Assembly: GCA_016708465.1 (NCBI GenBank)
Contig: JADJFT010000006.1
Location: 186,001-250,000 of the forward strand
Direction: 5' to 3'
DNA: 64,000 nt
Origin: Rhodanobacteraceae bacterium
Lineage (GTDB): Bacteria > Pseudomonadota > Gammaproteobacteria > Xanthomonadales > Ahniellaceae
Below are positions 50,450 through 60,230 of the stretch, piece after piece; the first letter of the stretch is position 1, and each line of letters opens with the position of its first letter. The translations under genes and the position numbers were made by a program. Below the pieces are notes generated by a model. It did no database searches, was not told the origin of the DNA, and was given only the letters and a program-made list of their open reading frames with translations.

Positions 50450-51499
50450 ATGATGATGCTTTCTTGGTCTGCCGCAGCGCTGGCCGCGCTCTCGTTCGTG
50501 CTCGCGATTGGATTCGCGCGGCATCGGTTGCTGCTGCTCGCAACGGTGCTGGCGGCTGCGGTCGCCGCGCGCATCGACGGTGATGCACGCGCATTGCAGG
50601 CGATGTTCGCGTTTGCGCCGGTGCTGTTGCTGATCGCCGCCGTGATGCCGGAGGCGCGTTGGCGCACTCGGCGCAACGCCGCCTGGCTGTTGCTGTTCGC
50701 GTTCGCATTGCTGATGACCTTGCATGCACCAGCGCATGTGGTCACCGCGCTGGACGAATTTTTGATCGCGCTGTGGCCGGGAACAGATGCCGGGCGCGGT
50801 GCGATGGCGATGGTGTTGCTAGCGGCCGTGGTGTGTCTGTTGCGCTGGATTGTGCGCGGTACCGTGGCCGAACTGACGGCGAGCCTTGCGTTGCTCGCAT
50901 TTGGCTGTGCGCTGGCGTTGCTGCACGATGTTGAGCGCAGTTTGTTCGCGCTGACCGTGTGCGGGTTCTTGATCGTCCTCGGTCTGCTCTACGGCGCCTA
51001 CCGAATGGCCTTCGTGGACGCGCTCTCGGGCTTGCGCAACCGACGTGCACTCGACGAAGCGATGGAGCGTTTGTCGGGTATCTATGCCATTGCGATGGTC
51101 GACATCGATCATTTCAAATCATTCAACGATACCCATGGGCACGCCGCCGGCGATGTCGTGCTGCGTGAGGTCGCCGCGCGCCTGCGGCGCCACGCCGGCG
51201 CAGCACCGTATCGGTACGGCGGCGAGGAGTTCTGCATCGTCTTCGAAGATGGCGCCGTTGAACGCGCCGACGATCTGCTCGAAGCGGTGCGCGTTGCAAT
51301 CGAGGCACACGCCATCCGCATTCGCCCGATCGGCCGTGATGGCAAGCCTGGCAAGCCCAAGGATGTGAAAGTCACCGCCAGCTTTGGCGTCGCCGACCGC
51401 TCAGAAAAGTGCAAGACGCCGAAAGATGTGATCAGCGCCGCCGACAAAGCGCTTTATAAGGCGAAGGCTGCCGGGCGAAATCGCGTCATCCGTGCCTGA
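50450..51499 (+). CDS. Membrane-bound GGDEF diguanylate cyclase
   Basis: 349 residues from ATG 50450. About seven hydrophobic segments in the first 185 residues form an integral membrane sensor. The GGDEF domain follows from about residue 190 (DALSGLRNRRALDEAM). The catalytic motif GGEEF is at 257-261, with VDIDHFKSFNDTHGHAAGD before it. No RxxD product-inhibition site is five residues upstream, so it may lack feedback control. It should make c-di-GMP. It is divergent from the HlyD-type gene and ends directly against the convergent DUF3108 gene. Confidence 0.92.
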   Translation: MMMLSWSAAALAALSFVLAIGFARHRLLLLATVLAAAVAARIDGDARALQAMFAFAPVLLLIAAVMPEARWRTRRNAAWLLLFAFALLMTLHAPAHVVTALDEFLIALWPGTDAGRGAMAMVLLAAVVCLLRWIVRGTVAELTASLALLAFGCALALLHDVERSLFALTVCGFLIVLGLLYGAYRMAFVDALSGLRNRRALDEAMERLSGIYAIAMVDIDHFKSFNDTHGHAAGDVVLREVAARLRRHAGAAPYRYGGEEFCIVFEDGAVERADDLLEAVRVAIEAHAIRIRPIGRDGKPGKPKDVKVTASFGVADRSEKCKTPKDVISAADKALYKAKAAGRNRVIRA

Positions 51500-52192
51500 T
51501 CAGCGCAACAGCATTTCCAGAGTTTCGCCATCCGGTTCTTTTTGAATGATGCTTACCGGCGTGTAGTCGAGTGCCGGCGCGATCCAGATCGTGGTGGTGC
51601 GCCCGGCATTCTCGCGAATGCGTTCGAGTCGGATGCAGTGGAAGCGCCCGCGTGCAGTAGCGATGGTGTTGTTGCCGGCGATCCGATATCGCTGTGTGTT
51701 GATCTCGCGTTTGTCGGCGACGCGGTATTCGAGCGTGTCACGTTTTGCCTTCAGGTCAGCAGCGAGTGCGAGCACGACCAAGTTGCGATCAACTGTCGCG
51801 GGTGCGTAGTCGAGCGCGACCGAGCCGTCATCGTCGCCGGCGCTGATACTTTTGGCTGCGCGATCGATATCGATGCTGCGGTTCTTCTTTTTCCATGCCA
51901 CTTTCTGGAAATATCGGTAGTGCATCGTTTCCGGGTAACCGTCTTGCCATTGAAAGGTGCTGTTCTCATCAATGCTCGCACCGGCGAAGCCGGCCAAGCC
52001 TTCGGTGCCTTCGGAACGCGTGGTGAATTGCCAACCGTCTTTGCCCATGATCAGCGCGATACTCGCCCGACCAATCGTTTTGCCGTTGCGGATCAACGAA
52101 TAGTCGCTATGGAAGGGCCGGATCGGAGCATCCTGTGCCGCTGCGGAACCGGTCGCGAACATCAGCACGAGTGAAGCAAGTACACGAATCAT
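51500..52192 (-). CDS. DUF3108 domain-containing exported protein
   Basis: 230 residues from ATG 52192, with a signal peptide (about residues 1-20, cleaved near GSAAAQ). The mature part matches DUF3108: PFHSDYSLIRNGKTIGRASI at the start and the closing TTIWIAPALDYTPVSIIQKE. It is probably periplasmic with a beta-rich fold; function is not known. It lies just downstream of purN on the same strand, which is a frequent arrangement in Xanthomonadales. Confidence 0.88.
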   Translation of the reverse strand: MIRVLASLVLMFATGSAAAQDAPIRPFHSDYSLIRNGKTIGRASIALIMGKDGWQFTTRSEGTEGLAGFAGASIDENSTFQWQDGYPETMHYRYFQKVAWKKKNRSIDIDRAAKSISAGDDDGSVALDYAPATVDRNLVVLALAADLKAKRDTLEYRVADKREINTQRYRIAGNNTIATARGRFHCIRLERIRENAGRTTTIWIAPALDYTPVSIIQKEPDGETLEMLLR

Positions 52193-52259
52193 CAAGGTGA
52201 CTCCAGAACAAGCGCAGAGCGTACGCGAACGATTCTGAGTCGCAGGCAAACGCCAAGGT

Positions 52260-52895
52260 TCAATCGACACGCAGCGGTGCAGTCAGCTTGTGCTCATCAA
52301 AGTGGATGTGGTCGGCGTCGAAACGCAGACGGCCTTCGGCAAACCAGCGCAGCACTTGCAGCAGCAGGCGGTGCTCGTGCGGCAACAGTCGTGCGGCCAG
52401 CGATTCAGCGGTGTCGTTGGCAGCGATCATCAGGTGGGTTTGCGCGATGACCGGACCGGCATCGAGTGCTGGAATCACCACATGCACGCTGGCGCCATGC
52501 TCGATATCACCGGCCGCGATCGCCCGTTGGTGCGTGTGCAGCCCGGGATAGTTCGGCAGCAGCGACGGGTGGATGTTGATGATACGGGCCACCCGCGCTG
52601 CGACCACTTCCGGCGACAAGATACGCATGAATCCGGCGCAGACAATCAAGTCGGGCATGCAGTCGTCGACAGCCCTGAACAAGGCGCAGTCGAAATCGGC
52701 GCGTGTCGAGCAGGTCTTCGGGTCAACGTGTACCGCATGAATTCCGGCGGCACGAGCATGCGCGAGCGCACCGGAGGCCGCTTTGTCGCTGAATACGCCG
52801 ACGATGCAGGCACCGAGTTCACCGCGCTGGATCGCATCGATCATTGCCAGCAGATTGCTGCCGCGCCCCGACGCGAGGACCGCGATGCGCACCAT
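52260..52895 (-). CDS. purN: Phosphoribosylglycinamide formyltransferase
   Basis: Third step of purine synthesis, transferring formyl from 10-formyl-THF to GAR. 211 residues. VLASGRGSNLLAMIDAI at the start, the folate/catalytic motif FMRILSPEVV, and the catalytic block IINIHPSLLPNYPGLHTHQ with GASVHVVIPALDAGPVI are present. The start overlaps the purM stop (ATGA). Confidence 0.97.
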   Translation of the reverse strand: MVRIAVLASGRGSNLLAMIDAIQRGELGACIVGVFSDKAASGALAHARAAGIHAVHVDPKTCSTRADFDCALFRAVDDCMPDLIVCAGFMRILSPEVVAARVARIINIHPSLLPNYPGLHTHQRAIAAGDIEHGASVHVVIPALDAGPVIAQTHLMIAANDTAESLAARLLPHEHRLLLQVLRWFAEGRLRFDADHIHFDEHKLTAPLRVD

Positions 52896-53932
52896 CAGCC
52901 AATGCGGACGCGTTCGCCGTCGCTACCCGCGACGACCTGACCGATCTCGCGCGTCGCCAGTCCGTGACCGGTGAGCAGGCGCTTCGCCATCGCGACATCG
53001 CCCTGGTCGAGCAGCAGGGTAAAGCCGATACCGCAATTGAACGTGCGCCACATCTCTGCGTTGGCGACGCTTCCGGAACGTTTCAGCCAATCGAACACCG
53101 GCGGCAGCACGATGGCGCTGGCATCGATGGCGAGACTCAAACCGTCCGGCACGACGCGGATGATGTTTTCAGTGATGCCACCACCGGTGATGTGTGCCAT
53201 CGCGTGTACGTCGATCTGACCGAGAACGTCGAGCATCGGCTTGACGTACAGCGTGGTCGGCGCCATCAGCGCGTCCGCCAGCGATACCGCACCGATGTTG
53301 TCGTCAAGTTTCGCGTCGACATGGCTGAGGATGCGTCGGATCAACGAATAGCCATTCGAATGTGGGCCGCTGGCAGCAACACCGAGAATGATGTCACCGG
53401 CGCGGACCTTCTTGCCATCGATTAACTGCGACTGCTCTACCGCACCAACGGTGAAACCGGCCAGATCGTATTCGCCCGGTGCGTACATGTCCGGCATCTC
53501 GGCAGTTTCGCCACCGATCAATGCACAGCCTGCCAGTTCGCAGCCGCGAGCAATGCCACCGATGACCGCCACCGCAGTCGCGACATCGAGCTTGCCGGTC
53601 GCGAAATAGTCGAGGAAAAAAAGTGGTTCGGCGCCCTGTACCAGTACGTCGTTCACACACATTGCGACCAAGTCGATGCCGATCGTGTCGTGGCGCCCGA
53701 GTTGCTGGGCCAGCTTGAGCTTGGTGCCGACGCCGTCAGTCCCGGAAACGAGCACCGGTTCGCGATACTTGCCGCTGAGATTGAATAACGCGCCGAAGCC
53801 ACCCAGTCCGCCCATCACTTCCTTGCGGAAGGTGCGCGCGACCAGTGGTTTGATGCGTTCGACAACTTCATTGCCGGCATCGATGTCGACGCCCGCATCG
53901 CGATAGGTCAATCCAGTGGGTGCTGCGGCCAT
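52895..53932 (-). CDS. purM: Phosphoribosylformylglycinamidine cyclo-ligase
   Basis: Fifth step of purine synthesis, closing the imidazole ring to AIR with ATP. 345 residues. TYRDAGVDIDAGNEVVERIK at the N-terminus, GGFGALFNL, SGTDGVGTKLKLA, VNDVLVQGAEPLFFLDY and the GGGITENIIRV segment are all present. It forms a translationally coupled pair with purN. Confidence 0.98.
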   Translation of the reverse strand: MAAAPTGLTYRDAGVDIDAGNEVVERIKPLVARTFRKEVMGGLGGFGALFNLSGKYREPVLVSGTDGVGTKLKLAQQLGRHDTIGIDLVAMCVNDVLVQGAEPLFFLDYFATGKLDVATAVAVIGGIARGCELAGCALIGGETAEMPDMYAPGEYDLAGFTVGAVEQSQLIDGKKVRAGDIILGVAASGPHSNGYSLIRRILSHVDAKLDDNIGAVSLADALMAPTTLYVKPMLDVLGQIDVHAMAHITGGGITENIIRVVPDGLSLAIDASAIVLPPVFDWLKRSGSVANAEMWRTFNCGIGFTLLLDQGDVAMAKRLLTGHGLATREIGQVVAGSDGERVRIG

Positions 53933-54026
53933 GAGGCATTCCGCTGAAAAAATAGGCGGCGATGATACCAGTGGCCTTCGGGCGCTTTCCGTGGCTGAAG
54001 TGCGCGCGGCGCGAGTCAGTAGTGAA

Positions 54027-55313
54027 TCAGTTTTTACCGAACGGCCATCTCAGCTTGTGCAGCAGGCCTTTCTGCTTTTCATCGATCGTTGGCTGCGTAT
54101 TCATGCGCGGACGTGGCGTCCACTCGATGCGACCCACGGCGTCATACGCATTCACCAGGTCGAACACTGCTTCCATGCGCACTTTGGCCATCGCCGAAAT
54201 CTCGTTCAGACGCAGCGGATGGTCCATGACCATCGCGATGACACCGTGTGAGCGATAGCCGGGTTCAATGAAGACTTGTTCCTTGAGCCGATAGGTACCG
54301 CCCGGATCGAAGTGCGAGGCCAGTCGGCCGTTCGACTGAGTCAATGCGTATAGCCAATTCAGATGCCAATACGGTCTTGAAGGTGCAGTCGTCCGTGCTT
54401 GATTCAGGTCGGATGTGGTCAGCTTTTTCCAGGCTGATCGTTGCAGTTTGCCGCGACAATACGGCTCCAGCGCGGACAGACTGGCATCGGCGTGGAATAC
54501 CTCATTCTTGGGATCAAGGGTTAGCGCTGGTGCTTGCGGCATTTGGATCTGCGACGGACCGCCAAGGATAGTGGCGTCGAAGTAGAACGGCAGTTCGCCT
54601 TCGTCGCGTTCGTTCGGCCCACCGATCAGCGGCGAATTCGTTGATAGCGCGCCGTCGCGGGCGTCACCGATACCAGCTTGCAATCCACCGGTGCGATCGA
54701 CGGCCTTGTTCTCAGCGCGTCGATTGCTGGCGCCGGCAGACGCGACGCCAATACCATCGACGGTCGCATCATCCAATTTGAATTGACGGAAATCCGGTTG
54801 CGCTAGCTGTTCTTTCTCGCGCTTGATGATGACTTCAAGGCTATCGGCCGCGCCGACACCGAGCAGCGCCGCCTTCGCTTGTTGCATCCGCTCGGCAAAC
54901 GCGTCAGTGCGCGATTGTTGCATTGCTGGTTCGACCGCTGCCGGTGCCTGCTGTTCGTAGAAGTTCTCATCGACGTGGGTAATGCCGGCACTGGTCTGCC
55001 GTGGCATGGCCGCCACCGCGGCGACTTTGGCCAATTGTTCGGCGTCCAGTGGATGCCGCAGCACCAACGGATCATCGGCGACTTGGTCGGCTTCAATTAT
55101 GACGGCATAGTGCACGCCCGAAGATTCGGCATTGATCCGCGCTGCTTCACCGATCAGCGAATTGGGATCGATGATGACCAGGTCGGCAACGTTCTCGTTG
55201 CCCCACGTCCATTTTGTTTCCGATTTCGCGGAGATTTTGCGCAATAACAAACGCAGGAACGCGGTGGTCTCCTCGGAGACGCCGACGGCAGCAATGGTCT
55301 TGGTGGTGGACAT
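54027..55313 (-). CDS. Hypothetical protein, 428 residues
   Basis: I do not recognise it as a named family. The start at 55313 gives MSTTKTIAAVGVSEETTAFL. The first 110 residues look like an alpha/beta domain (ADLVIIDPNSLIGEAARI, then AVIIEADQV) recalling a degenerate receiver or nucleotide-binding fold. A low-complexity middle (about residues 115-245) follows. The C-terminal 170 residues contain RGKLQRSAWKKLTTSDL and HPLRLNEISAMAKVRMEAVF, possibly a winged-helix-like segment. No signal peptide. It lies alone between purM and metG. Confidence 0.75.
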   Translation of the reverse strand: MSTTKTIAAVGVSEETTAFLRLLLRKISAKSETKWTWGNENVADLVIIDPNSLIGEAARINAESSGVHYAVIIEADQVADDPLVLRHPLDAEQLAKVAAVAAMPRQTSAGITHVDENFYEQQAPAAVEPAMQQSRTDAFAERMQQAKAALLGVGAADSLEVIIKREKEQLAQPDFRQFKLDDATVDGIGVASAGASNRRAENKAVDRTGGLQAGIGDARDGALSTNSPLIGGPNERDEGELPFYFDATILGGPSQIQMPQAPALTLDPKNEVFHADASLSALEPYCRGKLQRSAWKKLTTSDLNQARTTAPSRPYWHLNWLYALTQSNGRLASHFDPGGTYRLKEQVFIEPGYRSHGVIAMVMDHPLRLNEISAMAKVRMEAVFDLVNAYDAVGRIEWTPRPRMNTQPTIDEKQKGLLHKLRWPFGKN

Positions 55314-55414
55314 GGGCGGATGGTGCGTCCTGCACGTCCGCAACGCAAGCGCCCCGAGATCATGCGTCGTCAGACCGCGATGCAACGAAACGTATCGCGG
55401 CCCGATGGTCGCAC

Positions 55415-57454
55415 CTACTTTACCTTCATGCCTGGCTCGGCACCGCTGTCCGGGCTGAGCAGGAACGGCCCGCCACGTTCATCCGAGGCCGCAAGCACCA
55501 TGCCTTCGCTCATGCCGAACTTCATCTTGCGCGGGGCCAAATTCGCAACCATCACGGTCAAGCGACCGACCAAGGTAGCCGGGTCATAAGCCGACTTGAT
55601 GCCGGCGAAGACCTGACGCTGTTCGCTGCCGAGATCGAGCTTGAGACGCAGCAGCTTGTCTGCTTCAGGAACCGTTTCCGCCGCGATGATCCGAACGATG
55701 CGTAGGTCGACCTTGGTGAAATCGTCAATCGCGATCGTGCCCACCGGCGCCACTACTTCCGGCTTTTTTACGACGCCCTTCGCGGCCGCCGCTGTTGGCG
55801 CTTCTGTCAGTGTGTCCTTGCTTGCTTCGACCATCGCCTCGATCGCCTTCGCATCGACGCGCGTCATGAGTGGCTGGAACGGATTGATCGCGCGACCGAG
55901 CAGTGGCTGCGCAATCTGGTCGATATGCGTGATGCAGTCGCCGAGGAACGCTTCAGCCTTCGCGACCGTGCTCGGGATGACCGGCTTGAGGTAACCGGCC
56001 ATTACTCGGAATAGGTTGAGCCCCTGCGTGCACACCGCCTGCAGTTCGGCATCGGCGCCGTCTTGCTTGGCGATGACCCAGGGCTTTTTTTCGTCGATGT
56101 ACTTGTTGGCTTCGTCGGCGAGCGACATCACCGTGCGCAGCACGCGACCGAGATCGCGTGCGCGATACGCCGCTTCGATCTCCGGACGCGCTGCGTTGAA
56201 GCGTTGCAACATCGCTTCATCGGGCAGGTCTGCCGCGAGTCGGCCGTTGAAGCGCGTGCTGATGAATCCGGCGCAACGACTGGCGATGTTGACGAACTTC
56301 CCGACGAGGTCCGAATTCACGCGTGCCGCGAAGTCGTCGAGGTTGAGATCGAGATCTTCGACGCCGGCGCCAGTCTTGCCAGCGAAGTAGTAGCGCAGGT
56401 ATTCCGGGTTGAGATGGTCGAGATAGGTGCGCGCGGTGATGAAGGTGCCGCGCGACTTCGACATCTTCGCGCCGTTGACAGTGAGATAGCCGTTGACGTG
56501 CAAACGCGTCGGTGTGCGTTGTCCGGAACCGTGCAGCATCGCTGGCCAGAACAGACCGTGGAAATTGATGATGTCCTTGCCGATGAAATGGTGCATTTCG
56601 GTCTTCGTGTCCGGCGCGAGAAAGCCGTCGTAGACCAAACCGTGCTGGTCGCAATAGGCCTTGAAACTGGCGAGGTAGCCGATCGGCGCATCAAGCCAGA
56701 CGTAGAAAAACTTTCCGGGCGCATCTGGGATCGGGAAGCCGAAGTAGGGCGCATCGCGCGAGATGTCCCATTCGCGCAGGCCGCCATCCAGCCACTCACC
56801 GAGCTTGGCCTTGACCGAACTGTGAGCGACGTCGTTCTTGAACCAGTCGCGCAGCAGGCCTTCGAACTTCTGCAGTTCGAAGAAGTAGTGTTCGGACTCG
56901 CGCAGTACCGGCGTCGCGCCGGACATCACCGAACGCGGATGCTTCAGATCAGTGGCTGCGTAGGTCGCGGCACAGTGTTCGCAGTTGTCGCCGTACTGGT
57001 CGGTGGTGCCGCATTTCGGACATTCACCTTTGACATAGCGGTCCGGGAGGAACATCTCCTTCACCGGATCGTAAAGTTGTTCGATCGTGCGCTTGCTGAT
57101 GTAGCCGCCCTCGCGCAGCTTCAGGTACATCGCCGTCGCGATCTGGCGGTTCTCGTCGGAATGCGTCGAGTGGTAATGGTCGAACGCGACTTCGAACGCC
57201 TTGAAGTCGCGCTCGTGGCCTTCTTGAATGCCTTTGATGAAGACTTCCGGCGCTAGTCCTGCTTTTTCGGCAGCGAGCATGATCGGTGTGCCATGGGCGT
57301 CGTCGGCGCAGACGAAATAAGCGGTATCGCCGAACATGCGTCGTGCCCGCACCCAGATGTCGGCCTGGATGTAACCGACCAAATGGCCGATGTGCAGCGG
57401 TCCGTTGGCATACGGCAGGGCGGTGGTGACAAGCAAAGTTTGATGCAACGACAT
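55415..57454 (-). CDS. metG: Methionyl-tRNA synthetase
   Basis: 679 residues from the ATG at 57454. The HIGH-type motif is in PYANGPLHIGHL. The zinc knuckle has CPKCGTTDQYGDNCEHC. The KMSKS loop is AKMSKSRGTF. A C-terminal tRNA-binding (EMAP II-like) domain from about residue 570 has FTKVDLRIVRI and MVANLAPRKMKFGMSEGM. An upstream in-frame extension of 29 codons is not conserved in character. It is divergent from apbC, a pairing also seen in E. coli. Confidence 0.98.
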   Translation of the reverse strand: MSLHQTLLVTTALPYANGPLHIGHLVGYIQADIWVRARRMFGDTAYFVCADDAHGTPIMLAAEKAGLAPEVFIKGIQEGHERDFKAFEVAFDHYHSTHSDENRQIATAMYLKLREGGYISKRTIEQLYDPVKEMFLPDRYVKGECPKCGTTDQYGDNCEHCAATYAATDLKHPRSVMSGATPVLRESEHYFFELQKFEGLLRDWFKNDVAHSSVKAKLGEWLDGGLREWDISRDAPYFGFPIPDAPGKFFYVWLDAPIGYLASFKAYCDQHGLVYDGFLAPDTKTEMHHFIGKDIINFHGLFWPAMLHGSGQRTPTRLHVNGYLTVNGAKMSKSRGTFITARTYLDHLNPEYLRYYFAGKTGAGVEDLDLNLDDFAARVNSDLVGKFVNIASRCAGFISTRFNGRLAADLPDEAMLQRFNAARPEIEAAYRARDLGRVLRTVMSLADEANKYIDEKKPWVIAKQDGADAELQAVCTQGLNLFRVMAGYLKPVIPSTVAKAEAFLGDCITHIDQIAQPLLGRAINPFQPLMTRVDAKAIEAMVEASKDTLTEAPTAAAAKGVVKKPEVVAPVGTIAIDDFTKVDLRIVRIIAAETVPEADKLLRLKLDLGSEQRQVFAGIKSAYDPATLVGRLTVMVANLAPRKMKFGMSEGMVLAASDERGGPFLLSPDSGAEPGMKVK

Positions 57455-57589
57455 GGGGTTCTCGCTAATTCCTGTTCCCGCCGGGGAAAAGGTGGCGCGC
57501 GGCGCCAGGTAATGGGGCGTTCTGAACCGACATGATGCCATGCCGCGCCCCAGCCACTAAACTCGGCGATCCGATTCAAGGTAGCGATC

Positions 57590-58678
57590 ATGTCAAACCT
57601 GAAGTCCAGCGCCGAAACCTTGCTCGCCACGATCATTGATCCACACACCGGCCAGAATCTGGTCGAGTCCGGCATCGTCAAAGCGGTCGGGGCAGATGGC
57701 GATCGCGTTGTCGTCGATCTGGTCGTGCCGTATCCGGCGGCGTCTTGGCTCGCGGAGTTGGGCGCGCAGGTGAAGCGAACGCTTGAAGCCGATGCCGCGA
57801 TTGCGCTGGCGACGGTGTCGGTGTCAGCACGCGTGTTTTCGCACAAGGTGCAAAATGACCTGACGCCATTGCCGAACATCAGAAACATCATTGCAGTGGC
57901 ATCCGGCAAGGGTGGCGTCGGCAAATCCACGACCGCCGCGAATCTCGCGCTCGCATTGCAGGCCGAAGGGGCCAAGGTCGGCATCCTTGATGCCGATATT
58001 TACGGGCCGAGTCAGCCGCGCATGATGGGCGTCTCCGGCAAGCCGGATTCCACCGATGGCAAGACCATCGAAGCCAAGATCGCGCATGGCGTGCAGGTGA
58101 TGTCGATCGGACTGCTGATCGACGAAGACACGCCAATGATCTGGCGTGGCCCGATGGTGACGCAGGCGCTGACGCAGTTGTTGTCCGACACCCACTGGCG
58201 CGACCTCGATTACCTCGTCATCGACTTACCGCCCGGCACTGGCGACATCCATCTCTCGCTCTGTCAGAAGGTGCCGGTTTCGGGTGCGGTGATCGTCACC
58301 ACACCGCAAGACATCGCGCTTCTGGATGCGAAGAAGGCGCTCAAGATGTTCGAGAAGGTCAATGTGCCGGTGCTCGGCATCGTCGAGAACATGGCGATCC
58401 ATGTGTGTTCGAACTGCGGTCATGCCGAACATATCTTCGGCGAAGGCGGCGGCGCACGCATGGCCGCACAGTACGCCGTACCCGTGCTCGGCAGCCTGCC
58501 GCTCGACATCCACATCCGCGAACAGGCCGACAGCGGCACCCCCACCGTCGTCGCCATGCCCGACTCCGACGCCGCCAACCGCTACCGCGCCATCGCCCGC
58601 ACCACCGCCGCCCGCCTCTCGCAACAGGCCCGCAACAAGAAGATCAGCTTCCCGAACATCGTGATTCAGAACACTTGA
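57590..58678 (+). CDS. apbC: Iron-sulfur cluster carrier protein ApbC (Mrp/NBP35 P-loop ATPase)
   Basis: 362 residues. An N-terminal MIP18/DUF59-like domain covers about residues 1-85. The deviant Walker A SGKGGVGKSTTAAN is near residue 105, DADIYGPSQPRM is the Walker A-prime/switch region, and IDLPPGTGDIHLS follows. The cluster-binding CxxC is HVCSNCGHAEH. It holds and transfers 4Fe-4S clusters. The start at 57590 gives MSNLKSSAETLLATI. Divergent from metG. Confidence 0.96.
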   Translation: MSNLKSSAETLLATIIDPHTGQNLVESGIVKAVGADGDRVVVDLVVPYPAASWLAELGAQVKRTLEADAAIALATVSVSARVFSHKVQNDLTPLPNIRNIIAVASGKGGVGKSTTAANLALALQAEGAKVGILDADIYGPSQPRMMGVSGKPDSTDGKTIEAKIAHGVQVMSIGLLIDEDTPMIWRGPMVTQALTQLLSDTHWRDLDYLVIDLPPGTGDIHLSLCQKVPVSGAVIVTTPQDIALLDAKKALKMFEKVNVPVLGIVENMAIHVCSNCGHAEHIFGEGGGARMAAQYAVPVLGSLPLDIHIREQADSGTPTVVAMPDSDAANRYRAIARTTAARLSQQARNKKISFPNIVIQNT

Positions 58679-58809
58679 ATCAGAAATCTTGGCTGCGCCG
58701 CCTGCCCTAGCGCATGGCGCCGCTCGCGGCGACAATCTGCGAATGGCCGCCACGCCAACGACATCGGAACGCCGGGCGTACACCACATCATCAGGAGCAG
58801 GACCAAGCC

Positions 58810-59883
58810 ATGAGAACACTCATCACCTTTTTACTACTGGGCGTCTGTCTGACATGGACGCATTCGGCATCTGCCGATGCCAGCATTCCCATGCGCGATG
58901 GTGCGGCGGTCAAAGATCTATCGTGGTTGCCTCGTTATGAGGGCAGCTTGTTGTTGAGTGGCACGTTCAGCGCCTACGACGAGTATCCATTCGCGACCGG
59001 CCCGCTGGTGCAGAGTGCTGATGCCGATGCGCGTGATGAAAAGAACAATCGCGTGTTTGACTTCAAGTCCGGCGAAACGCTGGAAGGCGCGCGCACACGG
59101 CTGGTGTATCTGCTTCCAGCTGGGCGATCACCGCTGGAGATCCTGCGCGGCTACGAACAAACTCTAGGCGAAGCGAATGCGACCAAACGGTTTGAATGCG
59201 CGGCCGCAGCTTGTGGCGGTGACGCCTCACGCAACTCGGGCGGCGGCGGTGGCGAACAAAGTGTCGCAATGAAGTTGTGGCCCCGCAGTCGCATCGGCGA
59301 GGAGGAGTTTACCAACGGCAACTGTGCGCAGACCATGGACTTGACCGATCAGCGCTTCGCCAGCTTCAGCGTGCCCGAGCGAGGTTACGTGATGGTGCAC
59401 AGCTTCTCGGGCCGCGACAATTTGTATTGCAAAGCATTCAACGAACGCACGATCGTCATCGTCGATGTGCTGGAACTCAAGGCGCGTGAGCAGAAAATGG
59501 TCACGGTGTCGGCCACCGATATGCAAAAGGCGATCGCCAGTACTGGTCGTGTCGCGCTGTACGGCATTTACTTCGATACCGGATCGAGCGTCATCAAGGC
59601 AGAATCCAAGGCGTCACTGGACGAGATTGCCAAGCTTCTTCAGCTTGAGCCAAGTCTGAAACTGCATGTCGTCGGTCATACCGATAATCAAGGTGGCCTT
59701 GAGCAAAACTTTGCCTTGTCGAAGGCGCGAGCCCAAGCCGTCAGCACCGCCCTGCAGCAAAGCTATGGCATTGCAGCGGCGCGTTTGAGTGCCAACGGCG
59801 TCAGTGCGCTCGCACCGGTGGCCAGCAACACCGATGAAGCCGGCCGAGCCAAGAATCGACGCGTGGAACTGGTGCCGTTTTAG
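58810..59883 (+). CDS. OmpA family protein with DUF4892 domain
   Basis: 357 residues from ATG 58810 with a signal peptide (MRTLITFLLLGVCLTWTHSA). The N-terminal half is DUF4892-like (LPRYEGSLLLSGTFSAYDEY, then FDFKSGETLEGARTRLVYLL). The C-terminal OmpA domain begins near residue 245 with YGIYFDTGSSVI and includes LHVVGHTDNQGG and AGRAKNRRVELV, which bind peptidoglycan. It should sit in the periplasm or outer membrane. Function of the DUF4892 half is unknown. Confidence 0.92.
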   Translation: MRTLITFLLLGVCLTWTHSASADASIPMRDGAAVKDLSWLPRYEGSLLLSGTFSAYDEYPFATGPLVQSADADARDEKNNRVFDFKSGETLEGARTRLVYLLPAGRSPLEILRGYEQTLGEANATKRFECAAAACGGDASRNSGGGGGEQSVAMKLWPRSRIGEEEFTNGNCAQTMDLTDQRFASFSVPERGYVMVHSFSGRDNLYCKAFNERTIVIVDVLELKAREQKMVTVSATDMQKAIASTGRVALYGIYFDTGSSVIKAESKASLDEIAKLLQLEPSLKLHVVGHTDNQGGLEQNFALSKARAQAVSTALQQSYGIAAARLSANGVSALAPVASNTDEAGRAKNRRVELVPF

Positions 59884-59907
59884 TTGCTCGCGACGGTGCA
59901 GGGCGGC

Positions 59908-59932
59908 GGCAACATCTCGCCACGATGTTGCC
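59908..59932. terminator. Hairpin between convergent genes (possible terminator)
   Basis: GGCAACATC (59908-59916) and GATGTTGCC (59924-59932) form a perfect nine-base-pair stem with a TCGCCAC loop. It lies between the OmpA-type gene and the convergent acyltransferase remnant. There is no T-run, so intrinsic termination is uncertain. Confidence 0.4.
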
Positions 59933-59937
59933 CAAGC

Positions 59938-60230
59938 TCACGCCGTGGACTCTTCGCTGGATTTGCGCCCGATCAGGTTCTGGCGCATCGCCCGCTTGCG
60001 AAAATACGGTCGCTCGGCGATGCGGTAGGACAGATCGGATGCGATCAGCGAAAGCATCAGCGCGAATGGCACGAAGATGAGTGATGCGGTGACCGGCCCG
60101 AGCGGCTTGATGGTTGGGCCGAGCGCAGCACCGAGCAGATAGACGACGATGCTGTGCAGTAAGAACAACGAGTAGGAACGGTCACCGATCCATATAAGGC
60201 AAAGAATAATGCCGGATCCAACAGAGCAAG
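59938..60230 (-). pseudogene. Acyltransferase 3 family, C-terminal fragment
   Basis: About 95 codons remain of an OafA-type membrane acyltransferase end: IGDRSYSLFLLHSIVVYLLG, three hydrophobic segments, and YRIAERPYFRKRAM with the family xERP motif. Upstream the frame stays open only to a stop at about 60249, and the region beyond is a different sequence with integron-site character, so the N-terminal three quarters are missing. A nearly identical copy of the 59993-60125 segment lies at 63868-64000. Confidence 0.8.

Noticed and set aside
56063..57256. A 397-codon plus-strand frame opposite metG
   Set aside because: Antisense of a fully conserved synthetase; no motif.
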